From Methanosarcina sp. KYL-1 (GTDB taxonomy: Archaea > Halobacteriota > Methanosarcinia > Methanosarcinales > Methanosarcinaceae): a stretch of DNA of 64,000 nt. Positions within the stretch are counted from its first letter, which is position 1, and each line of letters starts with the position of its first letter. The DNA is taken from the NCBI RefSeq assembly GCF_024372725.1, contig NZ_VOUA01000001.1:124001-188000 (forward strand). The letters are read 5' to 3'. The translations under genes and the position numbers were made by a program. The notes under the pieces were generated by a model, which was given only the letters and a program-made list of their open reading frames with translations, was not told where the DNA came from and searched no databases. Below, piece by piece: positions 8,366 through 15,682 of this stretch.

Positions 8366-10393
8366 ATGGCATCGGAAATTCTCAGGGACCTTTTGATAAT
8401 ATTCGGGCTTTCCATTCCGGTTGTTTTTACGTTTTCCAGGTTGAGGATAGCTCCTCTTGTGGGTTTTTTGCTTGCGGGCATCCTTGCCGGGCCTTTTGGC
8501 CTCGGGCTTATCTCCGAGGGGGAAGAAATTGAACTGCTGGCTGAAATAGGAGTAGTGCTCCTTCTTTTTACTATCGGGATAGAGTTTTCCTTAAAAGAGC
8601 TCCTGAAGCTCCGGAGAATAGTACTTCTTGGGGGAGGGCTCCAGCTTTCCATTACTGCCATAGCTGTTGCTTTTTTCTTCTTCTGGCTGGGAAATTCCTG
8701 GGAGAATTCGGTTTTTATGGGGCTTTTAGTCGCGCTCAGCAGCACGGCAATTGTCCTTAAGCTCCTGCAGGAAAGAGGTGAAATTTACAGTGCCCACGGG
8801 AGGACTTCTCTCGGGATCCTTATTTTCCAGGACGTGGCTGCAGTCCTGATTATCATTTTTATCCCTCTCCTTGCCGGGACTCCCGGGGAGGATACGGTTT
8901 TTTTTGAACTCATCCTCAAAGGAGCGGGGCTTATCGTCCTTACCCTTTTCAGCGCCAGGTATGCGGTGCCTTTCCTTATGTACCAGATAGCCAGGACGCG
9001 TAACAGTGAACTCTTCCTTCTGAGTGTTGTGGTTATCGGGCTTTCCGTTGCCTGGCTGACCTCCATGGCCGGGCTTTCCCTTGCCCTTGGGGCTTTCCTG
9101 GCCGGGTTGATCATCTCGGAATCCGAATATTCGGTCCAGGCCCTGGGCAATGTAATCCCTTTCAGGGACATGTTCATGAGCATTTTCTTTATTTCCATAG
9201 GGATGCTGCTTGACCTGGACATCCTGAGAGAGCACTTATTACTTATCCTGGCTGCCACCTTTACCGTCCTTTGCATCAAGGTTCTGGTAAATGCTCTGTG
9301 CACTTTCCTCATCGGCTTTCCCCTTAACACAATGGTCCTTGTGGGCTTTTCTCTCTCCCAGGTAGGAGAGTTTTCCCTGATTCTCGCTGGCGTGGGGTTT
9401 GCAAGCGGGCTTATGTCTTCTGCAATCTATCAGGAATTCCTTGACGTGGCCGTGCTTTCCATGGTGCTTACCCCGTTTATCATGGGTGTGGGGTACCGCA
9501 CTGCGGCTTTTGCCCAGAACCTTCCACTCCCTCGGATTTTGAAATCTGGCTGGTATGGGAAATTTCACGAACCGCCGGAAAAAGGGCCTGAAAACCACCT
9601 TATCATAGTGGGTTACGGGGTCAACGGGAGAAATGTCGCAACCGCTGCCAGGGCAGCTATGATTCCCTACCGTGTAATCGATATCAACCCGGAAACCGTG
9701 AGGCAGGAAAAACTGAAAGGGACTCCCATTTTCTACGGGGATGCTGCCCAAAAAGACGTGCTCGAACATGCCGGGATCAGGGCTGCAAAATCAGTCGTAG
9801 TGACTGCAGGCGACCCTGTCAGTGCTAGGAGGATTATTGAAGCGGCCAGGAGGCTGAACCCTTCCGCCCACATCATTGCAAGAACGCATTTCCTCAGTGA
9901 ACTTGACCAGCTTTATTCTATCGGGGCAAACGAAGTCATCTCGGATGAGTTTGAAAGTTCCATAGAACTCTTTGCCAGGGTGCTTCACAGCTACCTGGTC
10001 CCGGGAAACGAGATCGACTTACTGAGTACAGAACTCCGGGCAGATAATTACCGGATCCTTCGCAGTCCTGAAATTCGTCGGAAAATGGTCTGTGAACTCG
10101 CCCTTGACTTTGCCGATGTGGAGGTCCAGAGCATGAGGGTTGTAAAAAATTCGAAGGCCTCAGGAAAAACCCTGGGGGAACTTGAAATCCGGAAACAATA
10201 CGGGGTTACGGTACTTGCAATCTCCCGGAGCCATAAGCTTATATCCGAAATGAGGGCAGAAACCGAACTTTATCCCGATGACCTTCTGCTCCTGATCGGC
10301 TCCCCTGAAAGAATTGAAGAAATCAAAGGCCTGTTTGCAGAAGAGATGACTTTTGAAGGCGAGAAAACTGTTACAGAAGAGGAGACTGTTTAA
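8366..10393 (+). CDS. KefB-type monovalent cation:proton antiporter with RCK domains
   Basis: A 675-residue CPA2-family antiporter. Residues about 5-385 hold 12-13 hydrophobic segments with family motifs (GFLLAGILAGP, LLFTIGIEFS, ALSSTAIVLKLL, SQVGEFSLILA). Residues about 408-525 form a TrkA-N/RCK nucleotide-binding domain (IIVGYGVNGRNV, a GxGxxG-type loop, then DINPE). Residues about 585-660 form a TrkA-C domain. Members exchange K+ or Na+ for protons across the cytoplasmic membrane and are gated by ligand binding to the RCK domain. The gene is monocistronic, with what looks like a leaderless promoter. Ion specificity cannot be read from the sequence. Confidence 0.92.
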   Translation: MASEILRDLLIIFGLSIPVVFTFSRLRIAPLVGFLLAGILAGPFGLGLISEGEEIELLAEIGVVLLLFTIGIEFSLKELLKLRRIVLLGGGLQLSITAIAVAFFFFWLGNSWENSVFMGLLVALSSTAIVLKLLQERGEIYSAHGRTSLGILIFQDVAAVLIIIFIPLLAGTPGEDTVFFELILKGAGLIVLTLFSARYAVPFLMYQIARTRNSELFLLSVVVIGLSVAWLTSMAGLSLALGAFLAGLIISESEYSVQALGNVIPFRDMFMSIFFISIGMLLDLDILREHLLLILAATFTVLCIKVLVNALCTFLIGFPLNTMVLVGFSLSQVGEFSLILAGVGFASGLMSSAIYQEFLDVAVLSMVLTPFIMGVGYRTAAFAQNLPLPRILKSGWYGKFHEPPEKGPENHLIIVGYGVNGRNVATAARAAMIPYRVIDINPETVRQEKLKGTPIFYGDAAQKDVLEHAGIRAAKSVVVTAGDPVSARRIIEAARRLNPSAHIIARTHFLSELDQLYSIGANEVISDEFESSIELFARVLHSYLVPGNEIDLLSTELRADNYRILRSPEIRRKMVCELALDFADVEVQSMRVVKNSKASGKTLGELEIRKQYGVTVLAISRSHKLISEMRAETELYPDDLLLLIGSPERIEEIKGLFAEEMTFEGEKTVTEEETV

Positions 10394-10771
10394 GGAGAGC
10401 TTTAACAGGTCGCCGGTATATCAGAGTCTTTTATAAATATCGAGTCAACAGAAAAATTAAATTTATTAATTAGCCGTCAATATTAGTTTCATCTCTCATA
10501 AGATTATTACATATAAATTCTTCTATTCTATTCAAAATTTGGGGTTTATATACCTTGCATTCTAGGGGTAAATTCCGGAAACCTTGACCGCCTTAATTTG
10601 GTGAAAACACTAAACGAAGGCCGATTCTGCATGTGTCGATATATAGGATCAGTAAACCCCATTATTTTCTTGACAGTTGTTTTATTAACAGAGTCTAAAA
10701 ATATATATAATATCTTTCTAAAAAATCAAAACATATTTATCCCCTCTTACTATCTCAAATAACGGATATCG
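10394..10771. other. Intergenic region, 378 bases
   Basis: AT-rich. It holds a candidate TATA box (10698-10711) for the membrane/actin gene pair. No other structure was seen. Confidence 0.4.
10698..10711 (+). promoter_or_regulatory. Candidate TATA box for the membrane protein/actin operon
   Basis: AAAATATATATAAT at 10698-10711 is a good box A match. A start about 26 bases downstream would give a leader of roughly 40 nt before the ATG at 10772. Confidence 0.4.
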
Positions 10772-11563
10772 ATGAAATCTAAATTAAGCCACTATTTTTC
10801 GTCTGTAACCTTGCTGTCAGGCTTTCTTCTGGCGTTAGCAGGTATCGCTTATGCCCTATCTGTAAATCTTACTCGAAGATCTGACCCGGGAGAGATAGCC
10901 ATTACCTACAGTTTCATCGGTTTAGGGTTATCCCTCATCCTTACGGGCATTAACCTGATGATCAAGCACCCAAAAGAATACCACTACTATGTGGTGGGAG
11001 CAGGCCTCGTGCTTAACTTACTCGGGCTGGGGGCTGTTCTTCTGATCTATCCAAGAGGTGGGTGGGTGTATCCCAATGTTACTTACATTGTTGTCACCTA
11101 TGCCGCCGGGGTCTGCCTGCTCGCAGGAAATGCCTTCGCAAACACGGTTTTGAACCAGATTGAAGAGAGGGCAAGGCAGCTTTTCGAGAATGAGTCTGAA
11201 GACACAAAAAAACATAGTGAAGATGATATCGAAAAAGAGGTCCAGAGGACCATTGACCGAGCTTTTACAGAAGAGGACAGTTTTTCGAGATTCAGTCTTG
11301 GGTTAAACGAATCTAATTATGATTTCGTTCTCGGAAAGGCGTTTTTGGAATCGGAAGAGAAAAAAACTGTTGTTCAGGATAATATTTCTGAAGTTGAAAG
11401 CTTAAGACTTGCAAGGAGCGGAAAGCTGGAAGTCTGTGACGATGGGCTCGATTCGACATCACTGTTACTTGCCCAGGCCATAAGCACGGACTCCGGAAGC
11501 AGAAAAACCAAAGGGATATTTGACAATAAAATGAAGTTGTTCAAGAGGCACAAAAATGGCTAA
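10772..11563 (+). CDS. Four-helix membrane protein paired with an actin homologue
   Basis: A 263-residue protein. Hydrophobic segments lie near residues 8-30, 43-63, 70-92 and 97-117. A cytoplasmic-type, highly charged tail (about 120-263) follows, starting with a likely coiled coil (NQIEERARQLFENESED) and ending in a basic patch (KLFKRHKNG). Its last 8 bases overlap the start of the actin-like gene, so the two are translationally coupled. Inference: it could anchor or position the actin homologue at the membrane. No named family was recognised. Confidence 0.75.
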   Translation: MKSKLSHYFSSVTLLSGFLLALAGIAYALSVNLTRRSDPGEIAITYSFIGLGLSLILTGINLMIKHPKEYHYYVVGAGLVLNLLGLGAVLLIYPRGGWVYPNVTYIVVTYAAGVCLLAGNAFANTVLNQIEERARQLFENESEDTKKHSEDDIEKEVQRTIDRAFTEEDSFSRFSLGLNESNYDFVLGKAFLESEEKKTVVQDNISEVESLRLARSGKLEVCDDGLDSTSLLLAQAISTDSGSRKTKGIFDNKMKLFKRHKNG

Positions 11564-12632
11564 AGGACTTGACGTAGGAACAATGAACATTATCAGTGCA
11601 ACCAAAGGGGAAGGTTCAATCTCCTTCGCACAGCAGAGAAATGCATTCCTTGAGATGGAAGCTAACGACCTGACGCAGCACATGCTTGATAATGCAAAAG
11701 TGCTGTACACTCAGAGAGGCAGCAACCTGAATGTGCTCGGGGAGGATGCATTTAAATTCTCCAATGTGTTTAACAAATCCATCAGGAGACCCATGAAGCA
11801 GGGGATCATCAGCCCTGATGAAAAGGAGTCCATCCCGATGATCAAGGTCATCATCGAGAGGGTTATCGGAGCCCCTGAAAAGAAGGACGAGGTTCTGTTT
11901 GTTTCCGTCCCTGCAAACCCTGTGGACAACAAGCTCAATGTGCTTTACCACAGCAAGACTGTGGAAGCCCTTGCAAAGAAACTCGGGTACAACACATTCA
12001 CGATTGACGAAGGGCTTTCCGTTGTGTATTCCGAACTAAGCGACTCCAACTTCACCGGTGTCGGTGTCAGTATCGGGGCAGGGATGACAAACGTAACCGT
12101 TGCTTACATGGCCACTCCAATCGTTTCCTTTAGCATTGCCCGTGGAGGAGACTGGATTGACGAGCAGGTCTCAGTTGCAACCGGCATGGCAAAAGAGAGG
12201 ATTACCGCAATCAAGGAATCGGACTTCTCCATCGGCTCCGAATACGAGCTCGGAAGCGTCCAGGGTGCCCTTGCCGTTTACTATGATGCCCTTTTAACAT
12301 ATGTCCTCCAGCACCTCAAGCGCAAGCTCTCGGAAACCGCTCCTCCCGATGCCGAATTCCAGGTGGCAATTGCAGGCGGAAGCACCAGGGCTAAAGGTTT
12401 TGTGGAGATGTTTGAAAAGAGGCTGAAGGAAACCAACCTGCCCATCAGGATTTCCAGTGTCAAGAAGGCCAGGTTCGTAAGCCCCTCAGGTTCGGACTCC
12501 AGAGACCCCCTCTACGCCATTGCCAGGGGATGCCTTATCGCAGCCCTCACAAAAGAGGCAAGCCTGTATCCGGAAGCCCAGGTCCAAACCTCAGCAATGA
12601 CAGAGGCCGTAGGCGCTGAAGAAGAGGACTGA
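11556..12632 (+). CDS. Actin/MreB-superfamily ATPase (volactin-like)
   Basis: A 358-residue actin-fold protein. Phosphate-1 motif GLDVGTMNI lies at residues 4-12, phosphate-2 VGVSIGAGMTNVTV near 168-181, and the adenosine motif AIAGGSTRAKGF near 270-281. The length and loops resemble archaeal actin homologues such as volactin of Haloferax, a cell-shape factor, and are shorter than eukaryotic actin. An EutJ/PilM-type relative is the main alternative. It overlaps the preceding membrane protein gene by 8 bases. Both products probably act together at the membrane. The assignment to the superfamily is firm; the shape or polarity role is inferred. Confidence 0.85.
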   Translation: MAKGLDVGTMNIISATKGEGSISFAQQRNAFLEMEANDLTQHMLDNAKVLYTQRGSNLNVLGEDAFKFSNVFNKSIRRPMKQGIISPDEKESIPMIKVIIERVIGAPEKKDEVLFVSVPANPVDNKLNVLYHSKTVEALAKKLGYNTFTIDEGLSVVYSELSDSNFTGVGVSIGAGMTNVTVAYMATPIVSFSIARGGDWIDEQVSVATGMAKERITAIKESDFSIGSEYELGSVQGALAVYYDALLTYVLQHLKRKLSETAPPDAEFQVAIAGGSTRAKGFVEMFEKRLKETNLPIRISSVKKARFVSPSGSDSRDPLYAIARGCLIAALTKEASLYPEAQVQTSAMTEAVGAEEED

Positions 12633-12658
12633 ACAACCAGGCCTGACTAAATGCATCC

Positions 12659-12735
12659 GAAGGAGGGTAAAACCCCTTCTTCAACTCCTTTTTCAATCCT
12701 CTTTTTCAATCCTCTTTTTCAACCCTCTGTCCTCT
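12659..12735 (+). terminator. Terminator-like hairpin followed by iterated T-tracts
   Basis: GAAGGAGGG and CCCCTTCTTC (12659-12682) can fold into an imperfect hairpin around TAAAA. Three copies of a 13-base unit close to AATCCTCTTTTTC follow (about 12695-12725). Repeated T5 runs are the classical signal for archaeal termination. It lies 27 bases after the actin-like gene. Confidence 0.45.
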
Positions 12736-12946
12736 TTTCTGTCCCCTCTGTTTCTTCTCTCAGGGCAGGCTTCAGGACCTTGTGTATATAAACATCTCCG
12801 CACACCTTGCATTTTTTCTCCCATTTTTCGAAAATTCTCGTCTTTTGTCTTTTTTTCCAAGTAAAATTTGCTTTCCCGGATGTCCGTACGCAATTAAACC
12901 TGAAAATAAAGTGGATATAAAAACCACCCTATTCTCCCGGGAAAAC

Positions 12947-12969
12947 GGCAGCCTGCATGGTAGGCTGCC
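12947..12969. other. Perfect 8-bp hairpin in an intergenic region
   Basis: GGCAGCCT (12947-12954) and AGGCTGCC (12962-12969) are perfect inverted repeats around a 7-base loop. No T-run follows on the plus strand, so it is not a simple terminator. It could be part of the leader of the downstream small gene or of a separate transcript. Confidence 0.45.
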
Positions 12970-13147
12970 TGGAATGCAGTTAAGTAAACCTTCTCCGGGC
13001 CTGAGGGCGGCGGCGCATTCCGAAAATCAAATTTAGTTTTTAAACAAATTTATAAGGAATGAAGAGGATACTTAAAATAACTGGCACCTGCGGATTTAAT
13101 GACGGTGCTTTTTAGAATAACATGTAATATACAGGAGTAAAAACGTG

Positions 13148-13324
13148 ATGCAGTCATTTATAGTGGAACATTATCTTAACAAGGCCGTAGATGTCTACTG
13201 TGGCGGACCTGACGTATTCAAGGGAACAATAGAGGCCTGTGCCGATAATGTCCTTACCCTTAACAAGGAAGGAAAGCTTACCCATATAGCTATTGACAGG
13301 ATTATAGCCATGTGGGCTCAGTGA
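13148..13324 (+). CDS. 58-residue Sm-like small protein, copy 1
   Basis: A 58-residue protein that is not annotated by length-limited gene callers. AGGAG (13133-13137) precedes a GTG-ATG pair; I take the ATG because the second copy begins at the same residue. The pattern V-D-V-Y-C-G-G-P-D-x-F-x-G-x-I-E-A-C-A-D-N-V-L-T-L resembles an Sm1 motif (strand, Gly turn, F-x-G, D-x-x-x-x-x-L), and THIAIDRIIAMW resembles an Sm2 strand pair. Inference: a minimal Sm/Hfq-like barrel that could bind RNA. It is 42/58 identical by eye to the next gene. Two cysteines (CGG and EAC) are conserved in both copies. Confidence 0.8.
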   Translation: MQSFIVEHYLNKAVDVYCGGPDVFKGTIEACADNVLTLNKEGKLTHIAIDRIIAMWAQ

Positions 13325-13433
13325 TCTCAAAAGCAAAAAACGCCTACAGATGCTGAGAGCGCAGATATAGTTCTGAGAGCCGAAAACGGATCGGAAACGG
13401 GTACATTGAAGAAATATTTTGAGGTGTAAAGCA

Positions 13434-13610
13434 ATGCAGTCCTTTATAGTTGAACACCATCTCGGTGAAAACATTGATGTCTACTGCGGCGGGCCTGACA
13501 TTTTCACCGGAAAAGTCGAAGCCTGTGCAGACAACGTGCTCACTCTTGCAAAAGATGGAAAGTACACCCACATTGCCATCGATAAGATCATAGCCCTCTG
13601 GCGTTCATGA
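13434..13610 (+). CDS. 58-residue Sm-like small protein, copy 2
   Basis: This is a tandem paralogue of the preceding 58-residue protein, starting at the ATG at 13434 with GAGGTG (13421-13426) as ribosome binding site. An earlier in-frame TTG at 13419 would add five residues with no counterpart in copy 1. Differences from copy 1 cluster at residues 9-14 (HHLGEN against HYLNKA), at 25-28, and at the last two residues; the core Sm-like pattern is unchanged. The 109-base spacer between the copies is non-coding. The two products could form hetero-oligomers. A function beyond possible nucleic-acid binding cannot be read. Confidence 0.82.
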   Translation: MQSFIVEHHLGENIDVYCGGPDIFTGKVEACADNVLTLAKDGKYTHIAIDKIIALWRS

Positions 13611-13882
13611 TCCTACCGGAATGTGTTAGAATGTGTTAAGACCTGAAGCAAGTGGTGAAAAGATTGCTTAAACGGAAATTCCTTGCAGGCAGCAGATGAA
13701 TATTTTGTGCTTGCAACCGGAAATTTCTTACGCAATAGAAAAATTCAGTAAAATGGAAAAGTCTTGAAGTCCTATGCTTCGTTCTTTTCCACCGGTTTTC
13801 AAATTTGGGCCCAAGGCCCTCATAAAAACCTTTTTTCGTTAAACTTCTTTCCGTTTAAACCATTTTTTTCGTTAAAACCTTT

Positions 13883-14758
13883 TCAGTCATTTCTGTGAGC
13901 TGTCGCGTGGGAGGCGATAAACTCTCTCATGATTTTTGCCCCTAGCATGGCCGTTTGCCCGGAATCGTATTCAGGGGCTATTTCCATGATGTCAAAAGCC
14001 ATTGAGAAGGGGGCAAGGGTCCGGACTGCTGTCCTGACATCCCGGGCGCTCAGGCCGAAAGGTTCGGGGGTGCCGAGGCCGGGGGCGTAAGCCGGGTCTA
14101 TGGCGTCCATGTCCAGGGAGAGATAGAGCTGGCTGCAGTCCAGCCATTCGAGCGCTTCTTTGAGGACTTCGACAATGCCTATGGCTTCCACATCATCGGC
14201 GGTGTAGTATTTCAGCTTATTTTCCCTGGCAAAGACCCATTCTTCCTCCGGTCCGCTCCTGATCCCGATCGAGACCAGGTTTTTAGTGATCTCGGAGAGG
14301 ATGTTTCTGGACACGCAGGCGTGGTTATTTTTTAAGCCCCTGTACCCGTCCCTGAGGTCGAAGTGCGCGTCTAAGACCAGGACTCCGAAGTCGTCTCCTG
14401 CAAGCTCCGCACAGGCCTTGACCGTAGCGAAGGTCAGGGAGTGTTCGCCTCCCAGCATGATGGGGAGCTTCCCGTCGTCCAGAAGCTCTTTTGCTGCTTC
14501 GTAGAGGTCCCTCAGGGTCTCATCAACCGAGGCTGAAGTCTCCAGGTTTCCTGCGTCATGGATGGGCAGGTCTACGAGGTCGATGTCGAAGACGGGGTTG
14601 TAGCTCTCAAAATTTGCAGAGGCCTGTCGCATGGCATCCGGGGCCCAGCGGCTGCCTGCCCTGTACGAGGATGTGTTGTCAAAGGGTACGCCGAAAATCA
14701 CGTAGCGTGCAGCCTCATAATCCGAAAGGGCATCTATAAATGAATTAGGTAAAAACAT
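13883..14758 (-). CDS. speB: Agmatinase (ureohydrolase family)
   Basis: A 291-residue ureohydrolase. The metal-binding motifs are all present: GGEHS (about residue 103), DAHFDLRDG (about 130) with three ligands, and SLDMDAIDPAYAPGLGTPEP (about 214-233), with the GTPEP signature of agmatinase-like enzymes. Expected reaction: agmatine plus water to putrescine plus urea, with a binuclear Mn centre, in the cytoplasm. It lies 86 bases downstream of the IF5A gene on the same strand. This is a recurring archaeal arrangement and makes sense because IF5A carries hypusine made from spermidine or is deoxyhypusinated by agmatine-based chemistry. The ATG start has no strong ribosome binding site. Confidence 0.9.
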   Translation of the reverse strand: MFLPNSFIDALSDYEAARYVIFGVPFDNTSSYRAGSRWAPDAMRQASANFESYNPVFDIDLVDLPIHDAGNLETSASVDETLRDLYEAAKELLDDGKLPIMLGGEHSLTFATVKACAELAGDDFGVLVLDAHFDLRDGYRGLKNNHACVSRNILSEITKNLVSIGIRSGPEEEWVFARENKLKYYTADDVEAIGIVEVLKEALEWLDCSQLYLSLDMDAIDPAYAPGLGTPEPFGLSARDVRTAVRTLAPFSMAFDIMEIAPEYDSGQTAMLGAKIMREFIASHATAHRND

Positions 14759-14784
14759 GCTCTGACCTGATTTGAATTAATTTA

Positions 14785-14820
14785 AATAAAAAAGAGGGGG
14801 CTCAGGCTGTTAACCTGAAG
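14785..14820 (-). terminator. Terminator-like hairpin after the IF5A gene
   Basis: Read on the minus strand, TCAGG-TTAACAG-CCTGA (14802-14818) is followed by a C/T tract ending in CTCTTTTTTATTT. It lies between the IF5A and agmatinase genes, so it may limit read-through into agmatinase. Confidence 0.45.
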
Positions 14821-14844
14821 CTTTTTATCAGTCTGTTCGGGACT

Positions 14845-15231
14845 TTATGTCCTTATGTCGAGCTTTATCTTGCCGAGGGCTGTGATGTAGGAAACTTCTT
14901 CTCCTTCTTTGACCCTGTCTTTGTATTCATCAGGGATTGTGATTTCAAAGGTTGAGAAATCTCCCATGTCCATAAGCTGGGCAACGTCTCCGGTGATTGA
15001 GATGATTTGTGCGCTCTTCCTTTCCACAATGGGGACGTAGACCTTGTTTGCAACCGAGCCGATGTATGAACGCTTCTGGTTGTCAAAGAGGCCGATAGCT
15101 TCGACCCTGGCCTTTGCAGCTCCGTGTTTCCCGGGCTTGGACTTGGAAATGCTCTTTATGACGCATGCTTCATCGTCAATGATGACGTATTTCCCTTCTT
15201 TAAGCTCCTTAACTTCTACCTGCTGTTTCAT
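14845..15231 (-). CDS. Translation initiation factor IF5A (hypusine-containing)
   Basis: A 128-residue aIF5A. The N-terminal SH3-like domain carries the modification loop SKSKPGKHGAAKA, with Lys35 in PGKHG as the predicted hypusine or deoxyhypusine site. The C-terminal OB domain follows from about residue 72. It binds ribosomes stalled on difficult peptide sequences such as polyproline and helps elongation and termination. Its length and motif are normal for archaea. The first gene of a minus-strand pair with agmatinase, it is preceded by a tandem array of TATA-containing repeats. Confidence 0.95.
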   Translation of the reverse strand: MKQQVEVKELKEGKYVIIDDEACVIKSISKSKPGKHGAAKARVEAIGLFDNQKRSYIGSVANKVYVPIVERKSAQIISITGDVAQLMDMGDFSTFEITIPDEYKDRVKEGEEVSYITALGKIKLDIRT

Positions 15232-15682
15232 AACGATTCTCCCTTACGTTTTAAAGACGTATATCAATAAGCTGTAAATGCCAGTTCCTGATTCCCGGGC
15301 AGGGGGCCCGGTTCCATCTGGCGGAGTAGTATTAGAAGGCTGTTTTAATTTTTAAGCCTGCCTCTTCTTTTATCCATATCTTGCTTAAGTTCTTTTATAT
15401 ATACGCCGCTTAAGCGCTCTTTATATATACGTTGCCTGAATGCTTTTTATATATACGCTGCTTAAGTGCTTTCTATATAAGTATTTTATACAATTCTCTG
15501 TATGAAAAACTGTAAAGCAATTACTGGACCTTGGGTTGCCTGCAGACTCCATCTACAGATCGAGAACTAATACGATTAATTATTCTAGACTATATAATGC
15601 TTATGCGAGATTCTGGCTTTTAGCCCGTTTTTTTGAACAAAATCCGGAGCTTTTCGGGGAATTTCAGGCCCATCTCTTTGTT
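15232..15682. other. Intergenic region with a TATA-bearing repeat array, 451 bases
   Basis: Upstream region of the IF5A gene (minus strand) and downstream region of the aldehyde oxidoreductase gene. The main content is the tandem array at 15383-15485. Nothing else was recognised. Confidence 0.45.
15383..15485. repeat. Tandem array of four 25-26 bp units each containing a TATA-like core
   Basis: Units start at 15383, 15408, 15434 and 15460 with the pattern GCTTAAG-x-x-CT-TT-TATATATACG. Each carries a TATATATA-like core, degenerating in the fourth. It lies 150-250 bases upstream of the IF5A gene, so the copies could act as multiple TBP sites, or simply be a slippage product. Confidence 0.7.

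Larger units (their letters stand above)
12633..13147. other. Intergenic region with hairpins, 515 bases
   Basis: It contains a terminator-like hairpin with a pyrimidine repeat (12659-12735), a TATA-like GTATATAAAC (12783-12792), another at GATATAAAAA (12914-12923), and a GC-rich hairpin at 12947-12969. It ends with the promoter region of the first Sm-like gene. The stretch 12780-13040 could host a small RNA, but no known RNA class is recognisable. Confidence 0.4.

Noticed and set aside
12947-12969. Hairpin considered as a riboswitch or a C/D-box RNA
   Set aside because: No C or D box, no conserved riboswitch core; recorded only as a hairpin.
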